A stretch of DNA of 64,000 bases, from positions 62,001 through 126,000 of the forward strand of contig NZ_JASZYT010000003.1 of NCBI RefSeq assembly GCF_030316765.1, given 5' to 3'. The notes under the pieces were generated by a model that was not told the DNA's origin, searched no databases, and saw only the letters and a list, made by a program, of their open reading frames with translations. Shown piece by piece: positions 53,977 through 62,297 of this stretch. Position numbers and translations under genes: made by a program. Each line of letters starts with the position of its first letter. Within the stretch, counting starts at the first letter, position 1. The stretch is from Variovorax saccharolyticus. Its GTDB lineage: Bacteria; Pseudomonadota; Gammaproteobacteria; Burkholderiales; Burkholderiaceae_C.

Positions 53977-55468
53977 GGTTGGGCAGCGCGAGGCGCGACG
54001 AGTCTTCTCCGGTCTCCTCGATGCGCGGCCGGTTGCCGTTCATGCGCGAGATGGCCTCGGTGTCGATGTCGCCCGTGACGTACACGCCGTCGAAGCAGGA
54101 GGCATCGAAGCCGTCGAGCTTCGGGTTCAGCGAGCCGATGGCGCGCTTCATGGCGTCGACGTCCTGGTAGATCAGCGCATCGCAGCCGATCAGCTCGCGG
54201 ATCTCCTCGACCGTGCGGTCGTGCGCCACCAGCTCGTCCTTGGTCGGCATGTCGATGCCGTAGACGTTGGGATAGCGCACCGGCGGCGCCGCGCTCGCGA
54301 GGTACACCTTGCGCGCACCGGCGTCGCGCGCCATCTGCACGATCTCGCGGCTGGTGGTGCCGCGCACGATCGAGTCGTCGACCAGCAGCACGTTGCGGCC
54401 CTTGAATTCGCTCGCGATCACGTTGAGCTTCTGGCGCACCGACTTCTTGCGCACGCCCTGCCCCGGCATGATGAAGGTGCGGCCGACGTAGCGGTTCTTG
54501 ACGAAGCCTTCGCGGTACGGCACGCCCAGCAGGTGTGCCAGCTGCGTCGCGCTCGGCCGGCTCGATTCGGGGATCGGGATGATGACGTCGATCTCGCTCG
54601 GCGGCACGGTCGAGACCACGCGCTTGGCCAGTGTTTCGCCGAGGTTCAGGCGAGCCTGGTAGACCGAGATGCCGTCGAGCACCGAATCCGGACGCGCCAA
54701 ATAGACGAACTCGAAGATGCAGGGGTTGAGCGTGGGCGCGTCGGCGCATTGCTCGGCATGCACCTGGCCCTGCAGGTCGATGAAGACCGCCTCGCCCGGT
54801 GCGATGTTGCGCTCGAACACATGGCCCGAGCCTTCGAGCGCGACCGATTCGCTGGCCACCATCACGGTGCCGTCGGCATTGCGGCCCATGGCCAGCGGCC
54901 GGATGCCGTAGGGGTCGCGGAAGGCCAGCAGGCCGTGGCCGGCGATCAGCGCCACCACCGCATAGGAGCCCCGCAGGCGGCGCTGGGTGTTGCGCACCGC
55001 CTCGAACAGGGTGGCCGAATCGAGCAGGCGGCCGCGGGTGGCGCGGTCGAGCTCATGGGCCAGCACGTTCAGCAGCACCTCGGAATCGCTCTCGGTGTTG
55101 GTGTGGCGGTGGTCGGTGGAGAACAGCTCGGCCCGCAGCGCGTGCGCGTTGGTGAGGTTGCCGTTGTGCACCAGCACGATGCCGAAGGGCGCGTTGACGT
55201 AGAAGGGCTGCGCCTCTTCCTCGCTGTAGGCATTGCCGGCGGTCGGGTAGCGCACCTGGCCGAGGCCGACGTCGCCCGGCAGGCCGCGCATGTTGCGGGT
55301 GCGGAAGACATCGCGCACCATGCCCTTGGCCTTGTGCATGAAGAACTTGCGCTCCAGCAGCGTCACGATGCCGGCGGCATCCTGGCCGCGGTGCTGCAGC
55401 AGCAGCAAGGCGTCGTAGAGCAGTTGATTGACGGGAGCGTTGCTGACAACGCCGACGATTCCACACAT
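53966..55468 (-). CDS. purF: Amidophosphoribosyltransferase
   Basis: A 500-aa enzyme. The N-terminus, MCGIVGVVSN, holds the catalytic Cys2 of the glutaminase (Ntn) domain, with 'LLLLQHRGQDAAGIVT' next to it. The PRPP-binding loop is 'VLLVDDSIVRGTTSREIVQM' near residue 355. 'FVKNRYVGRTFIMPGQGVRK' precedes it. First step of purine synthesis: PRPP plus glutamine to phosphoribosylamine. cvpA lies 12 bases upstream. Confidence 0.96.
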   Translation of the reverse strand: MCGIVGVVSNAPVNQLLYDALLLLQHRGQDAAGIVTLLERKFFMHKAKGMVRDVFRTRNMRGLPGDVGLGQVRYPTAGNAYSEEEAQPFYVNAPFGIVLVHNGNLTNAHALRAELFSTDHRHTNTESDSEVLLNVLAHELDRATRGRLLDSATLFEAVRNTQRRLRGSYAVVALIAGHGLLAFRDPYGIRPLAMGRNADGTVMVASESVALEGSGHVFERNIAPGEAVFIDLQGQVHAEQCADAPTLNPCIFEFVYLARPDSVLDGISVYQARLNLGETLAKRVVSTVPPSEIDVIIPIPESSRPSATQLAHLLGVPYREGFVKNRYVGRTFIMPGQGVRKKSVRQKLNVIASEFKGRNVLLVDDSIVRGTTSREIVQMARDAGARKVYLASAAPPVRYPNVYGIDMPTKDELVAHDRTVEEIRELIGCDALIYQDVDAMKRAIGSLNPKLDGFDASCFDGVYVTGDIDTEAISRMNGNRPRIEETGEDSSRLALPNLAE

Positions 55469-55480
55469 GAAGCGATCCTC

Positions 55481-55966
55481 TCAGGGCAGGTAGCTTGCCA
55501 ACTTATCAGGCAGCGCGGGTTTCAGGCCCTGCAATGCCGCATCAAGAACAATGGCGCTGCGCGATCCGTGCCACCAGGCACTGTCGCTCAACGCCAGCAA
55601 ATGCACACACACCGCGACGGCGAGCATCGCCACCGCGCCGCGCGCCGCGCCGAACACGCCGCCGAGGATCCGGTCCACCGGCCGCAGCCCGACCGCGGCG
55701 ACCAGCTTGCGCGTCAGCGCCGCCAGCAGCCCGACACCGAAGGCCACGCCGACGAACACCAGCACGAAACCGGCGGCATAGCGCCAGCTCGCGGCCGGGT
55801 CGCCGATCGGCAGCCAGCGCCCCACGTCCTCGGCCAGCCACTGGGCGGCCACGAAGGCCACGACCCAGCCGGTCAGCGATATCACCTCGAACACCAGACC
55901 TCGCACCAGGCCCAGCAGCATCGACACCACGATCAGCGCGACGGCAATCCAGTCGAGCGTGGCCAC
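55481..55966 (-). CDS. cvpA: CvpA-family membrane protein
   Basis: A 161-aa protein with four hydrophobic helices: 'DWIAVALIVVSMLLGLVRGL', 'EVISLTGWVVAFVAAQWLAE', 'WRYAAGFVLVFVGVAFGVGL' and 'GAARGAVAMLAVAVCVHLLA'. CvpA is required for colicin V production in E. coli and is widely linked to purF. The start GTG at 55964-55966 gives MATLDWIAV; no ATG precedes it before the stop of the SPOR gene 13 bases upstream. Confidence 0.88.
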   Translation of the reverse strand: MATLDWIAVALIVVSMLLGLVRGLVFEVISLTGWVVAFVAAQWLAEDVGRWLPIGDPAASWRYAAGFVLVFVGVAFGVGLLAALTRKLVAAVGLRPVDRILGGVFGAARGAVAMLAVAVCVHLLALSDSAWWHGSRSAIVLDAALQGLKPALPDKLASYLP

Positions 55967-55979
55967 GTCGTCCGCGAGC

Positions 55980-56825
55980 CTACAAGCTGAGGACGGCGGC
56001 CGACAAAGACAAGCCCTTGACCTTGGCCGCAGCGCGGTCAGCCTCGGCGCGATTGCCGAAGGGGCCGACACGCACCCGCGTGCGCTCGCCATCGGCCGTC
56101 TTGGCGACGCTGGTATAGGTCTTGAGCCCGGCCTTTTCAAGCTTCTGGCGTACTTCCTTGGCCTTGTCGGCGTCGGCGAAGGCGCCGACCTGGACCACGA
56201 AGCGGCCGTTCTCGTCGGCCGGCTTGGCGGCAGCGGCTGCGACAGCCGCCGTCGGCTTGCCCTCGAGCAGCGCGCGGGCGCGGGCGGCTTCATCCGGGGT
56301 GGCCGGCTTCGGCGCGGCGGGCTTGGGCTCCGGCTTGGGTTCGGGCTTGGCCTCGGCCCTGGCTTCGGGCCTGGGCTTCGGTTCGGGCTTGGGCTCGGGC
56401 TTGGCTTCCGGCTTCGCGGCTGCCGGCCGGCTTTCGGGTGCGGCTTCCGCGACCGGCCTGCTCGCCGGGATCTCGGTGCCGTCGGCCGACTCGGTGATCA
56501 TGCCGCCATCCGGACTCGCGGGGGCCGCGGACACGGGCTTGTCGGCGGCCGGCGCAGCCGGTGCCGGGGTGGCAGGCAGGGCCAGCGGCTTGGCCTTGTT
56601 GCGGTCGGGAATCTCGATCGGGATGTCGACCGAGATCGGGCGCGGCTGGGTATCGAAGAGCAGCGGGAAACCGATCACGCCGATCAGCACCAGGACGGCT
56701 GCGCCCAGCAGACGGTGGCGTGCGCGGCGGCGCATCGCCTCGATGCTCTCCGCCGGCGCGGCGGCGACGGTGCTTCGCCCTTCGTTGCCTTGAGGCCCGC
56801 GAGCGCGGAACTTGAAGAACGCCAT
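55980..56825 (-). CDS. SPOR-domain protein (DedD/FtsN-like)
   Basis: A 281-aa protein with one N-terminal membrane helix ('LLGAAVLVLIGVIGFPLLF', near residue 40) and a long periplasmic linker with repeated KPEPKPEPKP-type units (residues about 145-175). The C-terminal SPOR domain starts near residue 205 ('GRFVVQVGAFADADKAKEVR') and ends 'LSLSAAVLSL'. SPOR domains bind denuded peptidoglycan at the division septum. It is located between folC and cvpA, as in many Burkholderiales. Confidence 0.87.
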   Translation of the reverse strand: MAFFKFRARGPQGNEGRSTVAAAPAESIEAMRRRARHRLLGAAVLVLIGVIGFPLLFDTQPRPISVDIPIEIPDRNKAKPLALPATPAPAAPAADKPVSAAPASPDGGMITESADGTEIPASRPVAEAAPESRPAAAKPEAKPEPKPEPKPRPEARAEAKPEPKPEPKPAAPKPATPDEAARARALLEGKPTAAVAAAAAKPADENGRFVVQVGAFADADKAKEVRQKLEKAGLKTYTSVAKTADGERTRVRVGPFGNRAEADRAAAKVKGLSLSAAVLSL

Positions 56826-56895
56826 GAAGTTCGTTTTCCTGGGGATGCAGCTTGCGGTTGAAACTGGAGGAGAGGGCGCCGGAAATCAGGCTGTT

Positions 56896-58191
56896 TCAGG
56901 AGCCGGGTGACAGGTGCCTGGCGCCCAGACGGGGTGTTCCGTGCTCGAGCACACCACCCACGGTGAAGAACGATCCGAAGACCACGATTCTATCAGCGGG
57001 GTCCGCGCGCTCGATGGCGGCCTGGAGCGCTTCCATGGGCGCGCCGTGGACGCTGGCCGAGACATCCTTGCGCGTGTTCTGGGCCTGCCAGCGCGCGATC
57101 AGGTCGTCGGCCCGGGCGGCGCGCGCCGTCGGAAGGTCGGTGAAGTACCAGCGGTCGATAATCGGCCCGATGCGGGCGAACATCGGCGCCAGATCCTTGT
57201 CGGCCATGACGCCGAAGACCGCGTGGGTGGTCGGATAGAAGCCCATGGCGTCGAGGTTCTCGGCCAGGGCCGCCACCGCGTGCGGGTTGTGCGCGACGTC
57301 GAGCACCAGCGCCGGCTCGCCCGGCACGATCTGGAAGCGGCCCGGCAGTTCGACCATCGCGAGGCCGTTGCGCACCGCCTGGGCGGTGATCGGCAGCCGC
57401 TGGCGCAGCGATTCGATCGCCGCCAGCACGCCGGCCGCATTGACCAGCTGGTTGGCGCCGCGCAGCGCCGGATAGGCCAGCCCGCTGTAGCGGCGGCCGC
57501 GGCCGCTCCAGCCCCACTGCTGCTGATCGCCCATCACGTTGAAATCGCGGCCGACGCGCCAGAGATCGGCGCCGATGGCCTCTGCATGGTCGACCACGCT
57601 TTGCGGCGGCACCGGATCGCTGACGATCGCCGGCCGTCCGGCGCGCATCACGCCGGCCTTCTCGAAGCCGATGCTCTCGCGGTCGTTGCCGAGGAATTCC
57701 ATGTGGTCGAGGTCGATGCTGGTGATGACCGCGCAGTCGGCATCGACGATGTTGACCGCGTCCAGCCGGCCGCCCAGCCCGACCTCGAGGATCGCCACGT
57801 CCGGCCTGGCCGCAGCGATGCACAGCAGGATCGCCAGCGTCGTGAATTCGAAGTAGGTCAGCGCGACCTCGCCGCGGCCCTGCTCCACCTGCTCGAAGAA
57901 GGGCGCCAGCACGGCGCCTTCGACCGCCTCGCCGGACAGGCGCAGCCGTTCCTCGAAACGCACCAGGTGCGGCGAGGTGAACACCGCGGTGCGGTAGCCC
58001 GCGTGCGTCATGATCGACTCGAGCATCGCGCAGGTCGAGCCCTTGCCGTTGGTCCCGGCCACCGTGATGACCGGGCAGTCGAAGGCCAGGCCGAGGCGCT
58101 GCGCGACCGCGCGGACCCGGTCGAGGCCGAGTTCGATGTTCTTGGGATGCAGGCGCTCGGCGTGCGCCAACCAGTCTTCTAGGGTTTTCAT
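56896..58191 (-). CDS. folC: Bifunctional folylpolyglutamate/dihydrofolate synthase
   Basis: A 431-aa Mur-ligase-like enzyme. The P-loop is in 'ITVAGTNGKGSTCAMLESIM' near residue 46 and the folate loop follows in 'AVFTSPHLVRFEERLRLSGE'. 'ILEVGLGGRLDAVNIVDADC' near residue 135 and 'VLDVAHNPHAVAALAENLD' near residue 320 are standard. It adds glutamate to dihydropteroate and folates. In relatives accD or a trp/tru gene is expected upstream; here folC is instead near the island boundary (58,238). Confidence 0.94.
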   Translation of the reverse strand: MKTLEDWLAHAERLHPKNIELGLDRVRAVAQRLGLAFDCPVITVAGTNGKGSTCAMLESIMTHAGYRTAVFTSPHLVRFEERLRLSGEAVEGAVLAPFFEQVEQGRGEVALTYFEFTTLAILLCIAAARPDVAILEVGLGGRLDAVNIVDADCAVITSIDLDHMEFLGNDRESIGFEKAGVMRAGRPAIVSDPVPPQSVVDHAEAIGADLWRVGRDFNVMGDQQQWGWSGRGRRYSGLAYPALRGANQLVNAAGVLAAIESLRQRLPITAQAVRNGLAMVELPGRFQIVPGEPALVLDVAHNPHAVAALAENLDAMGFYPTTHAVFGVMADKDLAPMFARIGPIIDRWYFTDLPTARAARADDLIARWQAQNTRKDVSASVHGAPMEALQAAIERADPADRIVVFGSFFTVGGVLEHGTPRLGARHLSPGS

Positions 58192-58237
58192 GGAGCCCGG
58201 AATTGTCGCCGACCGGCAGCGCGGGCATCATCGCCGC

Positions 58238-58324
58238 ATGACAACCCTCTACGGCATACCGAATTGCTACGCCGTCTTGGGATTTCCAGACATTGCGCTA
58301 GGTTTCGATCGCACCCTTCTATAG
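58238..58324 (+). pseudogene. ArsC/YffB-type reductase gene cut short by island integration
   Basis: An ATG at 58238 begins MTTLYGIPNCYAVLGFPDIA and reaches a stop at 58324, only 28 codons. The first ten residues are those expected of ArsC/Spx-like (YffB) reductases (MTTLYGIPNCDTVKKAR), and then similarity ends. The integrase gene starts 88 bases downstream. The likely explanation is integration of a mobile element at the start of this gene, with the rest of the gene at the far junction outside the window. Confidence 0.6.
58250..58290. other. Probable left attachment region of the island
   Basis: The chromosomal reading frame of the ArsC/YffB-like gene loses similarity within roughly these bases (after codons for YGIPNC). 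The boundary is inferred from the change of coding content and the adjacent integrase; the right copy of the core is not visible. Confidence 0.45.
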
Positions 58325-58339
58325 AGGGGAAATGAGGGT

Positions 58340-58379
58340 AAGCTAGGGGCCGAACGTTATTCCGTAATTGCCCTAGCTT
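58340..58379. repeat. AAGCTAGGG / CCCTAGCTT inverted repeat and CTAG motifs before the integrase
   Basis: AAGCTAGGG (58340-58348) and CCCTAGCTT (58371-58379) form a perfect 9-base inverted repeat 22 bases apart. Further CTAG-containing words occur nearby (GCTAGG near 58,299 and CCTAGCC near 58,391 and 58,401). CTAG is rare in most bacterial genomes, so the clustering beside an att region suggests integrase arm-type or excisionase sites. Confidence 0.5.
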
Positions 58380-58411
58380 TCCTTCATTCCTAGCCTGCGC
58401 CTAGCCCCGCC

Positions 58412-59581
58412 ATGATTAACAACCTCACAGCTGCAAACGTCTACACGCGCCCCATCGGAGTCCACAAGGACAGCCACGAGAAGGGCCTGCGCCTCGTCGT
58501 GACCGCCTCCAGCCGCATCTTCGAGTGGTACAGATGGGACCCCGTTAGCAAGAAACCCGTGCGCCGGTCTATCGGGGAGTTGTCCTCTGCGCTGACCTAC
58601 GACAAGGCGCTGGCGAAGGCGAAGGAATACAACCTACGGATCCACAACGAGGAAGACCTGACGCGGCCGGCAGGGCCGGTCACGCTGCGGAGCGTGGTCG
58701 ATACCTACACGCTCAAGCTCAAGGCCGAGGGCAAGAAGCAATGGTTCTGGGCCGAGCGCATGTTCGACCTTTGCTACCAAGACTGGTACGGCAAGGCGCT
58801 CGGCGACATCACGCCCGGTGACGTGGAGGACCGCCAAAATCTGTTGGGGAAGAAACCGACCACGCGCCCTCTCCCGCTGAAGGATGGGGAGAAATGGAGG
58901 GTGCAGGCTCGCGGGCCGCAGGCGGCGGCGAGAGGGCTCAAGGCACTCCGGGCCGTCTACGCCTACGCGCTCAAGAAGAAAATCTACAAGGGGGACAACG
59001 TCGGCAAGTCGCTCGCGCTCAAGGCAAGCCCGCCGCGCCAGCGGTGGCTCTCCGCCGAAGAACGGGCTGCGTTCTTGGTCGCTCTCGATGACACCTCGTT
59101 CATGCCCTACGTCCGGCCGTTCTTCCGCATCCTGCTCGCCACTGGTGTTCGCTGGGGAAACCTTGCTGCAGCGAAGTGGTCCGACATTGACCTCGACGCA
59201 GCGGTTTGGACGATCACGCCCGAGGACAGCAAGATGGGGCACGAGATGCGGGTGCTGCTGAACGCCGAGGCTGTCGCCCTCTTCCAAGCCCAGGTGGGGA
59301 ACCATAAGCAGTGGGTCTTCCCCTCGCCCAAGAACTCGTCGGCTGGGCATATCGTGGAGCCCTCGTTCGCCTTCGCCAAGGTACTCGCCAAGGCGGGCAT
59401 CACCGCCCATACGACGATCCATGACCTGCGCCGCTCGTTCGGCAGCGTGCTCGTCAATGGCGGCGTGCCGATCACGGTGGTGGCGAAGATGCTAGGCCAC
59501 AAGAACGCGGCGACGACGATGCGCCACTACGCCGTGGTGAGCGATGAGGCGATCCGCGAGGCGCTGGCGAAGGTGGGCTAA
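58412..59581 (+). CDS. int: Tyrosine recombinase/integrase
   Basis: A 389-aa phage-type integrase. The catalytic Arg is in 'RILLATGVRWGNLAAAKWSD' near residue 245, the second box is 'HTTIHDLRRSFGSVLVNGG' near residue 330 (His, Arg), 'VVAKMLGHKNAATTMRHYAV' holds the third His region and the nucleophilic Tyr near residue 375. An N-terminal arm-binding domain and a SAM-like core-binding domain ('TLRSVVDTYTLKLKAEGKKQ') precede it. It should catalyse integration and excision of this island. It is located directly at the putative left att site. Confidence 0.94.
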   Translation: MINNLTAANVYTRPIGVHKDSHEKGLRLVVTASSRIFEWYRWDPVSKKPVRRSIGELSSALTYDKALAKAKEYNLRIHNEEDLTRPAGPVTLRSVVDTYTLKLKAEGKKQWFWAERMFDLCYQDWYGKALGDITPGDVEDRQNLLGKKPTTRPLPLKDGEKWRVQARGPQAAARGLKALRAVYAYALKKKIYKGDNVGKSLALKASPPRQRWLSAEERAAFLVALDDTSFMPYVRPFFRILLATGVRWGNLAAAKWSDIDLDAAVWTITPEDSKMGHEMRVLLNAEAVALFQAQVGNHKQWVFPSPKNSSAGHIVEPSFAFAKVLAKAGITAHTTIHDLRRSFGSVLVNGGVPITVVAKMLGHKNAATTMRHYAVVSDEAIREALAKVG

Positions 59582-59638
59582 GCACGAGTCGCAGCGGTCA
59601 CCCGGCACAATGGCGCGCAAATATCCTGGAGCCATCGC

Positions 59639-60454
59639 ATGACCGACCAGTCGCACCTCGACAGCCTCTACTTCATTGACAACACGATCTACAACTGTCC
59701 CTACTGCAATCGGCGACACGTGACCTATGCGATCACAAGCAAGACTGCGTTTGACTGGACGAAGGACAAGCAATGCTGGGCCTACTTCGCCTACTGTCGT
59801 TCGTGCAACAACACTTCCATGCACCTGTCCTTCCAGGACTTGAAAACAACGTATTTCACGAACTCCTTTAGTCGGTTCGACGACGACTTGAAGGACCTTG
59901 ATTCGCGCTTCTTCTTCTCGGTGCCTACGTCGTTCTTCGTGTTGGACGACCGAATCCCCTCGGTTCTTCGCGATCTCATCACCGAAGCCGACGGATGCCT
60001 CAAGAGCAACTTCCTGACCGGGGCGTCCGCGTGCGCTCGCAAGCTCATTTACGAACTCGCCAAGCTCGCCAAGGTCGAGGGGGCCAACTACGAAGATCGA
60101 GTGAAGGCCTTGAAGGAGGTCTATCCGGCCGTTGACGGCACGTTCTTCGACACCCTGCTCTCGATCCAGTCGATGACCAGTACAAAGGTTCACGAGAACG
60201 CTCTGGATAACTGGGCTGCGAAACATCTCCGGGTAATGCTCGCTTCGATCCGCGAAGTACTGCATGAGATCTACGTGGTGCCCGCACTTCGCGCCGACCG
60301 GCGTAAGCAGGTACTAAAACTCCAAGACGAACTCATGCCGAAACCCAAGGAGGTAGCCATCGACGCTCGGGCCGCGATGGCGGCGAGGCCCAACTTGCGC
60401 AATGCCTTGCTTGACGTGATTCCGAAAGAGCCCAGCGGGCCGTCAATCGAGTAG
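59639..60454 (+). CDS. Zinc-ribbon protein with DUF4145-like domain (island cargo)
   Basis: A 271-aa protein. The N-terminal Cys pairs 'NCPYCNRRHV' (near residue 19) and 'YCRSCNNTS' (near residue 52) form a likely zinc ribbon. The C-terminal two-thirds resemble DUF4145: 'LTGASACARKLIYELAKLAK' and 'STKVHENALDNWAAKHLRVM' followed by a helix to 'REVLHEIYVVPALRADRR'. DUF4145 proteins often occur on islands beside restriction or other defence genes, so a defence role is possible; here it stands alone after the integrase. Function unknown. Confidence 0.7.
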   Translation: MTDQSHLDSLYFIDNTIYNCPYCNRRHVTYAITSKTAFDWTKDKQCWAYFAYCRSCNNTSMHLSFQDLKTTYFTNSFSRFDDDLKDLDSRFFFSVPTSFFVLDDRIPSVLRDLITEADGCLKSNFLTGASACARKLIYELAKLAKVEGANYEDRVKALKEVYPAVDGTFFDTLLSIQSMTSTKVHENALDNWAAKHLRVMLASIREVLHEIYVVPALRADRRKQVLKLQDELMPKPKEVAIDARAAMAARPNLRNALLDVIPKEPSGPSIE

Positions 60455-60696
60455 TGCCGCCAAGGTGAATTCGTAAGTAAATGTGTCTCTGACAACAAGG
60501 ACGCGACACACGGAGTGCTTATTTTCCAGGCAATTTTTGTAATTCCAGCGTCAGCTTCGCTCAAGGACGCGGGCTACAAGGCCTTTTGTCCCGCGTACTG
60601 CACCGGAAGATCACTGGTTATTCACAGCCTTGTCCACGTGACAACGGCCAAACGGTGCATATCATCTTCTACCAGGACAACAACGCGGAAATCGCA

Positions 60697-60909
60697 ATGG
60701 CAACCTGGTTCAAGCAGTTCAAGACAAAACATTGGGACGGCGAGGTCTACAAGAACCCGCCCAACAGCCCCGTGGTTTTCATCGGCATCTCGACCCCACC
60801 GGCTCGCCGCTTCTGGCAGGAACACCGGCCCGAGATCAAGAAGGGCATGTGGTACGTGTTCTTCGCTGTGGTCGCGGCGGCGATCTTGAAGCTCGCTCAT
60901 CTGACGTAG
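60697..60909 (+). CDS. Small hypothetical protein with C-terminal membrane helix
   Basis: A 70-aa protein starting MATWFKQFKTKHWDGEVYKN, ending in the helix 'GMWYVFFAVVAAAILKLAHL'. An alternative longer start near 60,586 adds residues of unlikely composition. A weak ribosome-binding site precedes it. Family not recognised. It is preceded by about 240 bases without a credible gene. Confidence 0.45.
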   Translation: MATWFKQFKTKHWDGEVYKNPPNSPVVFIGISTPPARRFWQEHRPEIKKGMWYVFFAVVAAAILKLAHLT

Positions 60910-61079
60910 CCCGCCGACCGGGAACCCGGGGGCCGACCGGGGCTAGGAATCGCCAGCGCTGGACGGCGATCGAGCGCAGAGACGCTTTCGGGCCGAGCTA
61001 GCCCAGAGGTACAGAGGTCCCCGAAAAATTTGTCGTAGCCGAGGCCGCTGAGGCCTTCGATCCGGCGAACGAGCCGAAC

Positions 61080-61448
61080 TCACCTCGCCAGCACGTCCTC
61101 TTTCACTTTCAGCCACTTGTCCCAACCGAAACTTTTAGCGGTGATCTTGATTACTTCGCGGGCCGTGTCGATGTCCCTGTTCATGTTAGTCCGATCTGTC
61201 CCGGACATAGATGGCACATATCGGACGAAGATCAGAAGCGTCTCATGATCGGATTGAACGATCGACAGGCTGTACGGACGCTCACTGGTGCGCTCGGCGC
61301 GAAGCTGTCCGTTGCACACGACTTCCAGCCATTCAATCCGCGTAGGCGTGTATGGCTGCAATCCGGGCGCTGAGCCCGCTTGTGAATGCGCAGCAAATGT
61401 TGGCATGCAAAGCGCAAGTATCACAAGCAAATATCGAGTCGTTCTCAT
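61080..61448 (-). CDS. Secreted hypothetical protein
   Basis: A 122-aa protein with a clear signal peptide ('YLLVILALCMPTFAAHSQA'). The mature part has 'RIEWLEVVCNGQLRAERTSE' near residue 37 and 'TLLIFVRYVPSMSGTDRTNM' near residue 70, with a C-terminal amphipathic helix ('VIKITAKSFGWDKWLKVKED'). Family not recognised. It faces away from the phage-type genes and may be cargo. Confidence 0.6.
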   Translation of the reverse strand: MRTTRYLLVILALCMPTFAAHSQAGSAPGLQPYTPTRIEWLEVVCNGQLRAERTSERPYSLSIVQSDHETLLIFVRYVPSMSGTDRTNMNRDIDTAREVIKITAKSFGWDKWLKVKEDVLAR

Positions 61449-61499
61449 AGTCCCTCCGGCAGTCGACCGCCCAGCAGATCGCCGCAGGTTATAGCAGCA

Positions 61500-61844
61500 C
61501 TACGACACCGCCGACCAGCTTCTCCAGTGAGCCTCCTGCCCTGACCGGGGGTCTTTCCCCCTGTACCGCTCGGCGTGCAGGTTCGTCATCGTGAGCCGCT
61601 TGGGATCAACCTCGCCCTTGAGGTAGGCGATCTTGATGCGCAGCGCCGTATCTGGGTCGAGCCCGATGTAGCAGCACATATGGATGAACCATGGGGAGCA
61701 CACGAACCTATCGTCATCGTCGGCGAGCCCCTGCGTCACGGCGGCGAGCATCAACTCTTGGAGCGCGGACAGGGGCGTATGGGGCAGACCGGGCGCGAGG
61801 GGTGGAACCTCGGGACCGTCTGAGAGGGGAGCGTCCCAAGGCAT
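61500..61844 (-). CDS. Phage-type hypothetical protein
   Basis: A 114-aa protein starting MPWDAPLSDGPEVPPLAPGL, with 'FVCSPWFIHMCCYIGLDPDT' near residue 52 and a C-terminal 'GKDPRSGQEAHWRSWSAVS'. The pattern of a short acidic/proline-rich N-terminus followed by a compact helical domain is common in phage packaging-region genes. The longer in-frame extension upstream lacks plausible composition, so MPWDA was chosen. It lies 2 bases downstream of the next minus-strand gene, as in a phage operon. Confidence 0.55.
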   Translation of the reverse strand: MPWDAPLSDGPEVPPLAPGLPHTPLSALQELMLAAVTQGLADDDDRFVCSPWFIHMCCYIGLDPDTALRIKIAYLKGEVDPKRLTMTNLHAERYRGKDPRSGQEAHWRSWSAVS

Positions 61845-61846
61845 TG

Positions 61847-62077
61847 TCAGTTGAGGTAGGCGGGGACGAATGCGTTGTGGGTCGCCTCGGCCGCAGCCCC
61901 CTCCCGGTCGAGAGACACGAGCGGTTGGCTCCAGCAAGTCCAGTCACCGTCCGGGGGCACGAACGTATGAACCGCCCAATAGTCCCCGGCTTGGTCGACA
62001 AAGAGGGCCGCGTTCCAATAACCACCCTCGGAGCAGATCGGGCCAAGCTCGGCGATGAACTCGACGTTAGTCATCAT
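61847..62077 (-). CDS. Small phage-type hypothetical protein
   Basis: A 76-aa protein starting MMTNVEFIAELGPICSEGG, with 'GDYWAVHTFVPPDGDWTCWS' in the middle. It overlaps the next gene upstream by 11 bases and ends 2 bases before the 114-aa gene. Family not recognised. The tight overlaps support it being translated. Confidence 0.55.
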   Translation of the reverse strand: MMTNVEFIAELGPICSEGGYWNAALFVDQAGDYWAVHTFVPPDGDWTCWSQPLVSLDREGAAAEATHNAFVPAYLN

Positions 62078-62297
62078 CCTCTCCCGAGCCCGCGCCCGTT
62101 TCGTCCCGGCGCTTCAACCGTCGCAGGAGCGTGCGGACAACGCTCTCCGTCTCCGACACCGGCTTGTTCTCGTCGTCCTCATCGCCGAAGCTGACCGGGT
62201 TCGCAGGCCGCTTGGTCTTGCGGCGGGCCTCGATCAGCCGCTCAGCCTCGGAGAGCAGCCGAGCGATCCGTGCATCGTCGCGTTCGTAGTAGCTCAC
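62067..62297 (-). CDS. Charged helical phage-type hypothetical protein
   Basis: A 76-aa, highly charged protein: 'MSYYERDDARIARLLSEAE' then 'RRKTKRPANPVSFGDEDDEN' and an acidic end. Overlaps the genes on both sides. Possibly a scaffold- or packaging-associated small protein, but nothing identifies it. Confidence 0.5.
   Translation of the reverse strand: MSYYERDDARIARLLSEAERLIEARRKTKRPANPVSFGDEDDENKPVSETESVVRTLLRRLKRRDETGAGSGEDDD

Noticed and set aside
60586..60696. A longer start for the 70-aa membrane protein
   Set aside because: The added N-terminal residues have Cys/His-scattered composition and no ribosome-binding site; the ATG at 60697 is simpler.
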